Shown here in pieces: positions 16,350 to 24,736 of a stretch of 32,297 nt of DNA. Origin of the DNA: Blastocatellia bacterium (GTDB taxonomy: Bacteria > Acidobacteriota > Blastocatellia > HR10); NCBI GenBank assembly GCA_035573895.1, contig DATLZR010000061.1:1-32297 (forward strand), in the 5' to 3' direction. A program made the translations under genes and the position numbers. The notes beneath the pieces are model-generated. The model was not told the DNA's origin. It did not search any database and was given only the letters and a program-made list of their open reading frames with translations. Each line of letters opens with the position of its first letter. Position 1 is the stretch's first letter.

Positions 16350-18166
16350 AGAGGCAGGCAAGAAGCGTGTACTTCCAGAGTAAACTCAGTTGCAATTGCC
16401 CTACGCTGGGGCTGCCAACAACTCGGTCGGTTAGGCGTAGTTGACGTGATATTGATCAGCTCGCTTGCTCAGACCGTGGTATGGCCGACGCACGAACTCC
16501 CCACTCGAGACTCACGCAGTTACCCCCAACACTGCGCGATGATTTCGGCGTAGTTTCGCATACCGAGCCCCGAGAGTTACACAGTTACTCCCCAACACCC
16601 TTTGTGTGAAGGGGAGCAGTCCTCAGGTACGCGACAGTGACATCCTGTCGGATTGTCGGAAGTTCCAGGCGGCAGACTGCCCCTGACAGGGAAGAACGCC
16701 ACCGAGAATGAGCACTCCCCTGACGAGATAATTTTTCTCTAGATGGTATGATTAGAAGCCCCATCTTTCACCGAAAAGACGGGGATCAACTCCTGACGCG
16801 AAAGTGTCGGTGCCAATTGGGATCCCCTCATGTTCGCCTTCCTTACTGAGGGGAGAGGTTAACCCCATGTGGAGGAGACCTTTAAGAACTCCAGTTCCAC
16901 ATCCATACGCCCCGGCGTACGCCGTGCGCCCCCAGCAATGTGCTAAAGATTTCCTGAGCTGTGTAATCGCTTGAAAGCCTGAAGACCAAGCTTACTATCC
17001 CGATGAAACGCTTCAAGGCAAGACCAATGGAGTAAAAATCTTTCACGGAACCGATCTCTTTGGCGCAGAAGCTGACGGGGGGTCATGAGAGGCATCCATT
17101 GTGGAACGGGTGATGATTCTGCAGGTGGGGATGGTGTGAGAGGGTCCATTCCAAACCAAGCAGCAGCGCGGTCAGGGGATTAGTCTCAATCAGTGGGAGG
17201 AGCCGGCTGAACGAGGAGAGCCGGGCAGAGGTAACGGTTATTGAATCGGGGGGCTGGAGGCGATAGTGAGGCGACTGAAGCAGTCTTGGAGGACGTCAGC
17301 AGCAACCCAATCTCGGCTTCAGGCGAACTGAAACACTGACGATGACTCAGCTAAAGACCATTTTGTGCTCGACTAGAAGTCATCCCCAGAAGGGGTTGAG
17401 AGACAAGAGGGAGTGAATATGACGCGGAAGAAGAATCCGGCGGCATGGTGCAGGAAGAGATCTATTACTGTCTGGCGAAGTAACGCGACAGCGGGCTTTG
17501 ATGACCTGAGATGCTTCGAAGGCTCTCAATTCATATGGATTAGGAGTGCTGTGAAGAGAACTCCCCGTGATACAGCTTCACGAGGACTGTCCATCGGCAG
17601 CTCAAAGAACGGACCGGAGGTGGCCTCCGGGTTGATCTCGGGCGGGCGTCTCTGAACCCACTTGCTGACCACCACGCGCTGCGCTCTCGATGAGGGCTTC
17701 AACGGGGGACGGTCCATCCAAGCAAGGGGATCGCCGGTGGCGAAGAGTCACGTTGGCAGGGGAATACAGCTTATGATCTTGACCGATGGCGTGGGGAGTC
17801 GGCTGGCAGTGCAGCTGGAGAAGGCTTGCTCGCTGGAGGTCACGGGCTCGACCTGACGCGCGCCACTGGGCGCCTTCGCGCAACTCGCAAGCGAGGCCAA
17901 GCTCCAGCCGGGGATCCGTGATGACAGCAACAGTGTCTGCGCCCTTGCGCGAGGCAGGCAACCGATTCTTGCCGCCCCGATGCGCCAGCTCGGGCGCCAA
18001 CCATCAAAACAGTCGAAAGTGGTGACGGTATAAAGTCAGGGAATCATTGAACGGAAGCCAAATTAGCGGCAGAATGTTTGCCAGCCAGTCAATGACCTCT
18101 CAACGGTCGGGCGTTATCTCCTGCATAGATCCATGTGCCCTTCATTCTTGCCTGAGGAAATCTCCA
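16350..18166. other. 1.8-kb decayed spacer without a supported gene
   Basis: Open frames here are short, lack ribosome binding sites and overlap on both strands without a consistent coding signal. Things seen: an imperfect direct repeat 66 bp apart containing CAGTTAC and CCCCAACAC (about 16508-16531 and 16573-16597); an imperfect hairpin CCCCATCTTTC / GAAAAGACGGGG (16759-16769 and 16773-16784); a 10-bp palindrome GGCGTACGCC (16914-16923). The minus-strand frame 17602-18000 is the longest but I recognise nothing in it. The stretch next to the FtsK remnant is best explained as degraded coding or mobile DNA. Confidence 0.45.
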
Positions 18167-18211
18167 TGCACCACCTCGATCTGAAGCGCCTGTTCAGATC
18201 GAGGTGGTGCA
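18167..18211. repeat. 19-bp perfect inverted repeat after phoA
   Basis: Arms TGCACCACCTCGATCTGAA (18167-18185) and its exact complement (18193-18211) with a 7-base loop. It begins 6 bases after the stop codon of the alkaline phosphatase gene, where a terminator is expected. The minus-strand sequence beyond it lacks a U-tract, so it may instead be a mRNA-stabilising hairpin or a recombination or transposon end. Confidence 0.75.
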
Positions 18212-18217
18212 CCGGAC

Positions 18218-20059
18218 TTAATATCTACCACCTAAGGCAAACAGGATCTTGAAGAAGACGTCGGTGTTGTCCTGCGTTCCCGTGAATAGAAAGTCGCCAG
18301 GGCCAAACGCTGACAAGGGAATATCTGAGGCCGTGTGCACCCCATTTGTTTGCCTCTGGACGCCCGACAGGCCTGATACACCACTTTCGATCTGGCCGGT
18401 GACCAGATACCCCTTGGGATCACGCGTTGAGTTCGCCACGGCTACTCCGCTGACGATGACTGCAGGCTCCAGAGGAATGGGATTGGAGAGATAATCTTCA
18501 TTGCGATCCACATTGGCCCCATAACCGATGATCAACTTTTTCTCTGGGTCAGGATTGTCCGGATACCCGTCGTTGTTGGCATCCACATAGTTGGGGTAGT
18601 CCCGGTAAGCCTGCGGATAGTCGCGCGCGGCATTGGGATCCATTCCCAACAGAGGTCGCAAGGCCGGATTGCCCACGCCGTTAAGGCTGACACCCCCACA
18701 CTCATGGTCGGCGGTAACGATCACGAGCGTGTTACCGTCTTGGGCAGCAAACTCTAGGGCGACCCCTACAGCTTTATCAAACTCGATCGTATCCCAGATC
18801 CACCGCTCACTGTCCTGCGGGTGAGCTTGCTTATCAATTGAGGCACCTTCCACCATCAATACAAAGCCGTTGGGGTTTTTGTTCAGGACGGTGATTGCTG
18901 CTCGCGTCATCTCGTCCAGCATAGGCTGTTTGGGGAACGCGGCCACTACGCTGGGATCGCCGTAGCCGAGTTTGTCGAACGCCACGTTCATATTCCCCAA
19001 GTGGAAAAGACCCAGCAGTTTCGTGGCCGAGGCTGCTTGCGCTGCCAGCTCCTCTCGATCTTTCACGTACGTCCAGCCATCGTTGATGAAATCTCGGAGC
19101 AAATTGCGTTCCGGATCAACGCGGTCGGGATTGTCAGTGGATGCCGAACGCCGAGAACCGGGTGTACCCGCTGGCAGAAACCACTGGGCGCCACCTCCCA
19201 TGAGCACAGTCAGGCCCGTATTGTTCCGCTCGTCAAAATACTGATCGCAGATCCCCGTCCCTGCTCGTCGGTCGGAGGTGTGGACAGCGAAGGCGGCCGG
19301 AGTTGCATCCGACACGTCGGCAGTGGTGACCAAACCTAGACTCTTGCCAAAAAAGCGGTGCAGATACTCGGCCAGATGTTCTTTGCGCGGATTGTCGAAG
19401 GCGTGGGCTGTGTTGTCCGGGAAAACCCCCTCCTGATTGTTGGCCGCCTTATTGCCGGTGGAATAAGCGTCGGCCCCAGGAGAAGAGTCTGTGACCAAAG
19501 CATTCAGCGATGAGGTCATGACCAGTCCGGTCACAGGCATCTTATCCATATTCAGCAACCCATTGGCCTTGCCCTCTGTCACCCCCTTGGAGACGATGCG
19601 GGCGGCCGTACGGTGCGCAATACCCATGCCATCCCCAATCATGATGATCACGTTCCGCACAGCAGGCTTCCGACCACGGAAATCCACGACGTCGAAGAAG
19701 ACTTTCTCCGTGGTCGAACCGCTACTATCGGTTACTGTGGCGCTGATTTCGGCGTTCTCCATCGGGTTCGGGAACGAGAGACCACGCAGTGTGACAGAGT
19801 TGCTGGCCGGATCGAAGACGGCGCGACCCGGAAAGAGCGTGTTGACATCTATGCCATTGATCGTAATGCGGAAGGAAGCAGCGCTCAGCGTCCCCGTGAC
19901 GTCACTGGCCTCCACCCGCAAATCAAATCGCTGATTGATGATCCACTTGGCCCGGTTCGGGGGCATGATACGAACTTTGGGTGCCGCCAGGGCATCAGTG
20001 GCGAGTAGCATGCCCAGAGCGGCCAACGTAGCTACAAGCGTCTTGCGTGCATTCATCAT
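18218..20059 (-). CDS. secreted alkaline phosphatase, PhoA family
   Basis: A 613-residue periplasmic or extracellular phosphomonoesterase. Signal peptide about 1-25 (cleavage after ALA). Residues 26-128 form an extra beta-rich domain resembling an Ig-like or cadherin-like module, not present in E. coli PhoA. The catalytic part begins at about 136: metal ligand Asp143 in IGDGMG, nucleophile Ser192 in TDSSPGADAYSTG, MVEGASIDKQAH with acidic metal ligands, ADHECGG, and GVHTASD with the last metal histidine. A loop containing DANNDGYPDNPDPEKK looks like a calcium-binding insertion. ATG 20059 overlaps the stop codon of the upstream gene by 4 bases (ATGA) and follows AAGGAGG, so translation is coupled. 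The chain ends GGRY, right before a 19-bp inverted repeat. Confidence 0.94.
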   Translation of the reverse strand: MMNARKTLVATLAALGMLLATDALAAPKVRIMPPNRAKWIINQRFDLRVEASDVTGTLSAASFRITINGIDVNTLFPGRAVFDPASNSVTLRGLSFPNPMENAEISATVTDSSGSTTEKVFFDVVDFRGRKPAVRNVIIMIGDGMGIAHRTAARIVSKGVTEGKANGLLNMDKMPVTGLVMTSSLNALVTDSSPGADAYSTGNKAANNQEGVFPDNTAHAFDNPRKEHLAEYLHRFFGKSLGLVTTADVSDATPAAFAVHTSDRRAGTGICDQYFDERNNTGLTVLMGGGAQWFLPAGTPGSRRSASTDNPDRVDPERNLLRDFINDGWTYVKDREELAAQAASATKLLGLFHLGNMNVAFDKLGYGDPSVVAAFPKQPMLDEMTRAAITVLNKNPNGFVLMVEGASIDKQAHPQDSERWIWDTIEFDKAVGVALEFAAQDGNTLVIVTADHECGGVSLNGVGNPALRPLLGMDPNAARDYPQAYRDYPNYVDANNDGYPDNPDPEKKLIIGYGANVDRNEDYLSNPIPLEPAVIVSGVAVANSTRDPKGYLVTGQIESGVSGLSGVQRQTNGVHTASDIPLSAFGPGDFLFTGTQDNTDVFFKILFALGGRY

Positions 20060-20670
20060 AGTGGCCTCCTTGAGTTTGATTTTCGATAAGTGAGGTGAAA
20101 CTTCTTCGGGACGTTTATTGATCGCCTCCTCGGCTTATTGAGAAGGTCTTGCCTCGCAGGGGATGGCTTGACCTCTTTCCCAGCCGGGGCGCTATCGGTA
20201 GTGAGAGACCGCACCGTCAAACGAATGAGTGACACCGTACCATCAGCCTCCTCTCGATTGCCCAGGGAGAGAATGCCGATCACAGTGATAGGGCCCGAGA
20301 TATACCTCAAAGGCGAACCAGGCTTAGCGCTGACGATGTTCACCCGCACTACATCGTAAGGCAGCATTGTCACCCCACCGCAATCAGGGCACAGCTTTAG
20401 CGGACGTGCCGCGAGGAAGAAGTGATCAGGACTCATGTGCTCCTGCTGCACCATATAGCCGATCAGTCGCACCGGCTTGCCATCCAAAGCTCTCAGCTTC
20501 GGCGAGAACTCCAGCCCCTCGACGGAGACTTTGCTGAAGAACTCGTGAAACTGAATAGTCTCTGGAGGCGTAGGATAAGAGCTTGTCTGAGCCCACGCGC
20601 CTCCAAGCAGATTGATGAGCACCGTGACGCAACCAATTATCGGCCATGCGTTGTGACGACTTGAAGTCAT
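20056..20670 (-). CDS. exported protein of unknown function (DUF3299-like core)
   Basis: A 204-residue protein with a signal sequence of about 28 residues ending AWA. The core reads LDGKPVRLIGYMVQQEHMSPDHFFLAARPLKLCPDCGG in pieces: a GKxVRLxGYMV strand followed by a CPDC pair. This resembles proteins of the DUF3299 kind, whose role is unknown; two cysteines could bind metal or form a disulfide. The last 45 residues are basic and probably disordered. ATG 20670 follows GGGGGAG. The stop codon overlaps the alkaline phosphatase start, so the pair forms an operon and this protein may be a partner or metal-handling factor of the phosphatase. That role is inference. Confidence 0.8.
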   Translation of the reverse strand: MTSSRHNAWPIIGCVTVLINLLGGAWAQTSSYPTPPETIQFHEFFSKVSVEGLEFSPKLRALDGKPVRLIGYMVQQEHMSPDHFFLAARPLKLCPDCGGVTMLPYDVVRVNIVSAKPGSPLRYISGPITVIGILSLGNREEADGTVSLIRLTVRSLTTDSAPAGKEVKPSPARQDLLNKPRRRSINVPKKFHLTYRKSNSRRPL

Positions 20671-20742
20671 ACCGTTCTCCCCCCTCGAGTCCCAGAACTA
20701 CGATCCGTCGCTGTTCTCATCATCGCCTCAATGCGAGCACGC

Positions 20743-20796
20743 ATTATATGCCCTCCATGTGACGCGAAAATTAAAGCATCGTTAAGGGTGTTTAAA
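20743..20796 (-). promoter_or_regulatory. promoter with possible Pho-box-like repeats
   Basis: On the minus strand a perfect -10, TATAAT (20748-20743), lies 73 bases before the ATG at 20670. No good -35 hexamer is seen. Instead TTAA occurs three times upstream (20792-20795, 20782-20785, 20771-20774), spaced 10 and 11 bp. Repeats with 11-bp spacing replacing the -35 box are typical of PhoB/PhoP-activated promoters, which fits a phosphatase operon. The match to any one consensus is loose. Confidence 0.45.
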
Positions 20797-21428
20797 TTGT
20801 GATCGCCTGATCGCTTGAGTCTGAACGAACCAGCCTTTCCCCGAGCGAACCTCAAAGACTCCTATCCGTGAAGTTCGAGCAGATGCTGACAGGGATTATG
20901 TGAGGAGCAATCCCTCCGGCAGGGAGATGGACGATCGTGACGGACTCGGCTCGCCCTTGCGCCTGATCGCGCGCCCCGACGAAAAACCGATCAGCAATGG
21001 CTGTCAGCGATTGTTGACCACGGCGAATGCGTTTGACTACGCCATCATTCGAATCGGAGCCCTACAGTCAGGGGTCGCGGTGCAGTCTGGAGACAGCTCC
21101 GAACTGATGGAGCTAACGGTGGCCGCTCCCCTGCTGATGCTTATCCCAATGCCGAATCGAGATCCTGCATTTTCGTCCTGTTACCGGTACGCCCCATCGT
21201 GCTTCCTGTCAGCGGCCGCGCGAATCGGAGATTGGCAGCGCCTCTGCTCTTGAGTGTGGCACCCCGAAAAAGGTCGTGAGCCCATCACCCGGGAGTTGGA
21301 GGCGTGAATTCGGTCGGATCCCTTCTTCAGGGACTCGCTTTCCTCTGAGACTCAGACCCGGAGGCCACCGTCTCGACACATCGGATTTGATCTCGGCCGT
21401 CAGTCCTCCGCGGACGTGAGCTGCGAGG
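20797..21428. other. gene-free spacer
   Basis: A 117-codon plus-strand frame (20900-21253) and a 76-codon minus-strand frame (21209-21439) overlap one another; neither has a ribosome binding site or recognisable motif. I see no hairpin with a U-tract, repeat or RNA gene. Confidence 0.45.
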
Positions 21429-22103
21429 TCAACAGCCAAGGAGATCGGCCAACTCTGTCAAATCGCGGACCTCGCAGATTGGCATCGGTCCGCCATGACT
21501 GACGCGTTCACCTTTACGATTGATCCACACGACCGGGATGCCCAGTCGGGCGGCGGGCATGACGTCGTGGAAGTAACTTTGTGCCGCGTGCAACAACTTC
21601 TTTGTTCCCGCACGGGCCATGGCCTCACGAAAGTGTGCGGGCGCGGGCTTATATGATTTAACCTGCGCAGCCGTCACAATCAGATCAAACGTGACGGTGA
21701 AGTGTCGTCGGGTGGCCTCCAGTAAGTCATCATCCACGTTGGAGAGAATGCCTAAGGAGAACCTGCCGGCCAACCTCTGCAGGGCGGGGTTCGTGTCGGC
21801 AAAGGGTTGCCATTCGGGAAGGCTCCGGGCGAGGAAGCTCGCGCGGTCAAGATCAATGTCCCACCCTAACCGCGCGGCCACTCGTTGTGCCGTCAGCGTC
21901 AGCACATCGCGGTAGGGTCGGTATGGCCCCGCTTCGACTGCTGGCTCCTCGATCATATAGGCGGCGATAATGTCGCGGGCATTGAGCGTGCGCCCGGCCC
22001 GAGCCGCTTCCGCTTGAAATGCGGCCACAATGCCGCGCTCCCAATCGATGAGGGTACCGTAGCAATCAAAGGTGATGATGTCGAAGGCGGGGAGGCGCAT
22101 CAT
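21429..22103 (-). CDS. HAD-superfamily hydrolase, haloacid dehalogenase type II-like
   Basis: A 224-residue cytoplasmic hydrolase. HAD motif I is FDCYGTLIDWE with the nucleophile Asp near residue 11; motif II is ILSNVDDDLL; the motif III lysine is in KSYKPAPAHF; motif IV is replaced by SYFHDVMPAARLGIPVVWINRKGE, the form seen in L-2-haloacid dehalogenase-like proteins. A four-helix cap follows motif I (about 15-90). The substrate could be a 2-haloacid or a phosphoester; sequence does not decide. The frame is open to ATG 22148, but GAGGTAAGG immediately before ATG 22103 favours the shorter form. It stands alone, 400 bp from the next gene on the same strand. Confidence 0.9.
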   Translation of the reverse strand: MMRLPAFDIITFDCYGTLIDWERGIVAAFQAEAARAGRTLNARDIIAAYMIEEPAVEAGPYRPYRDVLTLTAQRVAARLGWDIDLDRASFLARSLPEWQPFADTNPALQRLAGRFSLGILSNVDDDLLEATRRHFTVTFDLIVTAAQVKSYKPAPAHFREAMARAGTKKLLHAAQSYFHDVMPAARLGIPVVWINRKGERVSHGGPMPICEVRDLTELADLLGC

Positions 22104-22505
22104 CCTTACCTCACTCAGCCTCTCCGATACACGTAAAAGCCTCAGCATGAGGCCAGAAAGCTGTCCCTATGGCGTCAACTGTGTCCTGGACGAACGCGGT
22201 CATATAGCCCGTGGCACTCGTCTTTCGCGTGCTGTTATTCAAAACCCATACAGCTCATCGGAGATCAGGGGCTCCAGCCCGAGGGGATGATTGCACTCTC
22301 TCCGGCACCAGAAGACGCCACTATTAGGAATTAAGGTCTGGACCGTCCAGCGCATACTCATCTTATATCATCGCAAGGGCAGGCTGTGGTCTGACCAACA
22401 ACTTCAGAAATCTTGTCGTCCCCGGACCTGCGCTGCCCGCTGGGAGGACGAGCGCCTGTCCAACAACGTCCGAAGCTGTTCCGCGATCTGTCGAGCAAAC
22501 CGGTA
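22104..22505. other. gene-free spacer
   Basis: No gene, RNA gene or strong terminator is seen between the two minus-strand genes. A short palindrome GGACGGTCC lies on the minus strand around 22338-22346. Confidence 0.4.
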
Positions 22506-23480
22506 TCATACGGACAGCGGTCGCCCTCGACCCGAGTCGCTGATTTCAACGAGCGCCTCAGGATACGGCTCGAAGAAAGTTTGCTCCATGAGATACGTGT
22601 TCTCAAACCGGACGACCCAGGCGCGCAAGATGCTGACGACAGCGCTCAGAGGGATCTTTCCCTGACGGTACATCTGAAGGGACTGAAGGAAGAAGGCCTT
22701 TTCCTTGCCCGACAGCTTGTCGGAGAAGTACCCCAAGCCATGCTGGAGGACGTTGATAATGGAGGGAGTCCTGGCCGGACGCGCCAACGCGGCCTGGAAG
22801 TGCGTACGATATTGTTCGATGACGTCGGCGATGGGCTTCCTTTCCGGATTGGCCACGATGCGACCAAGGTTTCGGAGTTCTTTCTGACTGTAAGCCATCA
22901 GGAGGAATTTGTTGGCCGTGTGAAAGCGAATGAGCGCCTTCATCGAAGGCGAGGTGGCGACCGATCGGAGACTCGCCAGCGCAAACAGCTTGGTCAAAAA
23001 ATGCTCCCGGATTTTGAAATTCGTCAGCCGACCCTCATCCTCGATAGCCACACCGGGAAACCTTTCTAGCACGGCGCGCGCGAAGAAGCCGGATGTCAGC
23101 TTAGTGGCGGCGCCCTTCTGGACGCCAAGGTATGCCCTGACATCTTTGATCCCACACGACGGCGAGCGACTCTTCAGAATGAACCCATCAACGGCGTCTA
23201 GCGAAGCGAGAAACCGTTGGGCGAAGCGTTGCATCCGATCCGACAGATCTAAGTTGGTGGCTGGTTGAATCAGCCGCTGCTGACCCTTGACGACGATAAT
23301 GCGTACCGGCTCACGGGGCACGCCCAGGCCGATTTCCATTTCGGGGCAAACGGGTATGAGTGTGACATAGGGCGCAAGTTGTTTGACGAAGCTGTTGGGT
23401 ATGACCTGCCCGTCGAACCGGCAGGGTTGAAGTTCAAGGCACTGACTCAGCACCACAACAGGTTTGGCGAAGTCTCTCAT
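22506..23480 (-). CDS. DUF523-DUF1722 two-domain protein
   Basis: A 324-residue cytoplasmic protein. The N-terminal part (about 1-150) is DUF523: VLSQCLEL with Cys14, VCPEMEIGLGVPREP, and LKSRSPSCGI, three cysteines placed to hold an iron-sulfur cluster, as in the thiouracil desulfurase TudS of the same family. The C-terminal part (about 185-310) is DUF1722, the YbgA-like domain: FHTANKFLLMAYSQKELRNLGRIVAN. Proteins with both domains are common and often sit beside photolyase genes, but no such gene is present here. The specific reaction is unknown. ATG 23480 has only a weak GAAGGGAAAG upstream. The C-terminal 15 residues are Gly-, Ser- and Arg-rich and may be disordered. Confidence 0.92.
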   Translation of the reverse strand: MRDFAKPVVVLSQCLELQPCRFDGQVIPNSFVKQLAPYVTLIPVCPEMEIGLGVPREPVRIIVVKGQQRLIQPATNLDLSDRMQRFAQRFLASLDAVDGFILKSRSPSCGIKDVRAYLGVQKGAATKLTSGFFARAVLERFPGVAIEDEGRLTNFKIREHFLTKLFALASLRSVATSPSMKALIRFHTANKFLLMAYSQKELRNLGRIVANPERKPIADVIEQYRTHFQAALARPARTPSIINVLQHGLGYFSDKLSGKEKAFFLQSLQMYRQGKIPLSAVVSILRAWVVRFENTYLMEQTFFEPYPEALVEISDSGRGRPLSV

Positions 23481-24736
23481 CTTTCCCTTCTCGAGGAATA
23501 CCCCAGGAGCGTACGCCTCCAGCGTGCTCGTTGAGCTAGCCCCACACGGGCGCTCCCGGATTTTCCTCGTTCGTGGCCAACATCCGGTTCATGAGTGATG
23601 CCAGTGACGTTCCCGGGGTGCGCAGGTCTCCCGCCTGCTTCTTCTTCAACGAGCGCGGGCCGGAAGCCCGTGCTCCCATGTCTTCATCTTCATGGATTGC
23701 ACTCGCACATGGATGATTCCCTGGATGAAACTGCCGGCTCGCCTGAGCGAGCAGCAGCGCCGCGAATGGGGCTGATTCCTTCTAGCACCTCCCTTCTTCA
23801 AGTCCAGTGCGCGGTCATTGAGAGTCGAGGCTCCGTTAACCCGCAAAATCAACCGCAATGCGCCGATTAAGAATCCTACCCCTTTCCACCGTCAATGGAA
23901 TCGCACATTATCAAGCCCGTCCAAGCAAGTCAAGCTGGAGGCGCTCGCTGAGTAAATCAGCAAAGGTTTGGAGGACGCACCCATGTGTTGGGTGGGCCGT
24001 CTAGGCCACCTCAGTGCCAAACAAGGAGAGCGCCACCAAATCGGCCAAGCCTCGTCAACTGCGCTTAAGCGCCCGTCCCCTGATCGTTCATCGAGGCTCT
24101 CGTACATTTTTCGTCAAGCAGGAGGCCCGTTCCTTCAATCCGTTGCGCGAGTCAGGACATCTTCAGCTTGGAAGCGAAAATCTTCCGTTTTTTTCCGCAG
24201 TGAGGATCCGAAGCCACCGCCGGGCCCGAGCACCCCAGGCGCTGTGCGTCGCATGCCTGGTACCACGCGTTCTGGGCAACGCCGGCTAATCTCTGTCCTT
24301 GCGTGGCCGCGTGACTGGCTGCTTCCGTCTGCATCCGGCGCAGTTTCCCGTCTCTGCTCGGTTAACCGCCCGTGCTCAATCTCACCGTCGCGTGGGTAGA
24401 CGGAGGGGATCACCCTGGCATACGAGCACTGGTGAACCCAACGGACTGGCATGCATAAATGCCTAACGCATCTGTCCTCGAGATGTATGGCCAAAGACAG
24501 GAGAGGAACTGTCAGATAAACGCTTCTGTGCGTGACTGACCGGTACGCCCTGTCAGATCTCGCAGAGGTGCCTGATCCTGAGGGACCTTGTTCCGAAGGT
24601 AGAAATGACGTCTCGGTCTCAGGTATAATCACTGCCCTTATGAATGAGTCTGCCATGTGTTGCATGATCCTCCTGCATTGCCCAACCGCTGGCGGACCGT
24701 CAAAACACAGGCTATCCATTACAAGGGAGGTTCGCT
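23481..24736. other. 1.25-kb spacer with repeat and pckG leader
   Basis: No supported gene. At 23546-23675 it contains two GC-rich hairpins of the intergenic repeat family: GCAGG / CCTGC around a 7-base loop (23622-23638), and GAGCGCGGGC / GCCCGTGCTC with one mismatch (23651-23675); GGGAGCGCCCG is present on the minus strand near 23546-23556. The frames 23968-24399 (plus) and 24135-24719 (minus) overlap and show nothing recognisable. TATAAT at 24624-24629, 108 bases before the PEP carboxykinase ATG, may be its -10 box, though I see no matching -35. Confidence 0.45.

Noticed and set aside
16508-16597. Possible CRISPR-like array
   Set aside because: Only two imperfect copies, 66 bp apart, with no further units and no cas genes nearby.
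16634-16648. Possible third activator site, TGACATCCTGTCGG
   Set aside because: It matches the 15-bp palindrome poorly, is not symmetric throughout and has no sigma54 promoter or gene downstream.
20900-21253. 117-codon plus-strand frame
   Set aside because: No ribosome binding site, no motif, and overlap with an equally featureless minus-strand frame.
24135-24719. 194-codon minus-strand frame upstream of pckG
   Set aside because: No recognisable domain, overlaps another frame on the plus strand and would cover the likely pckG promoter.
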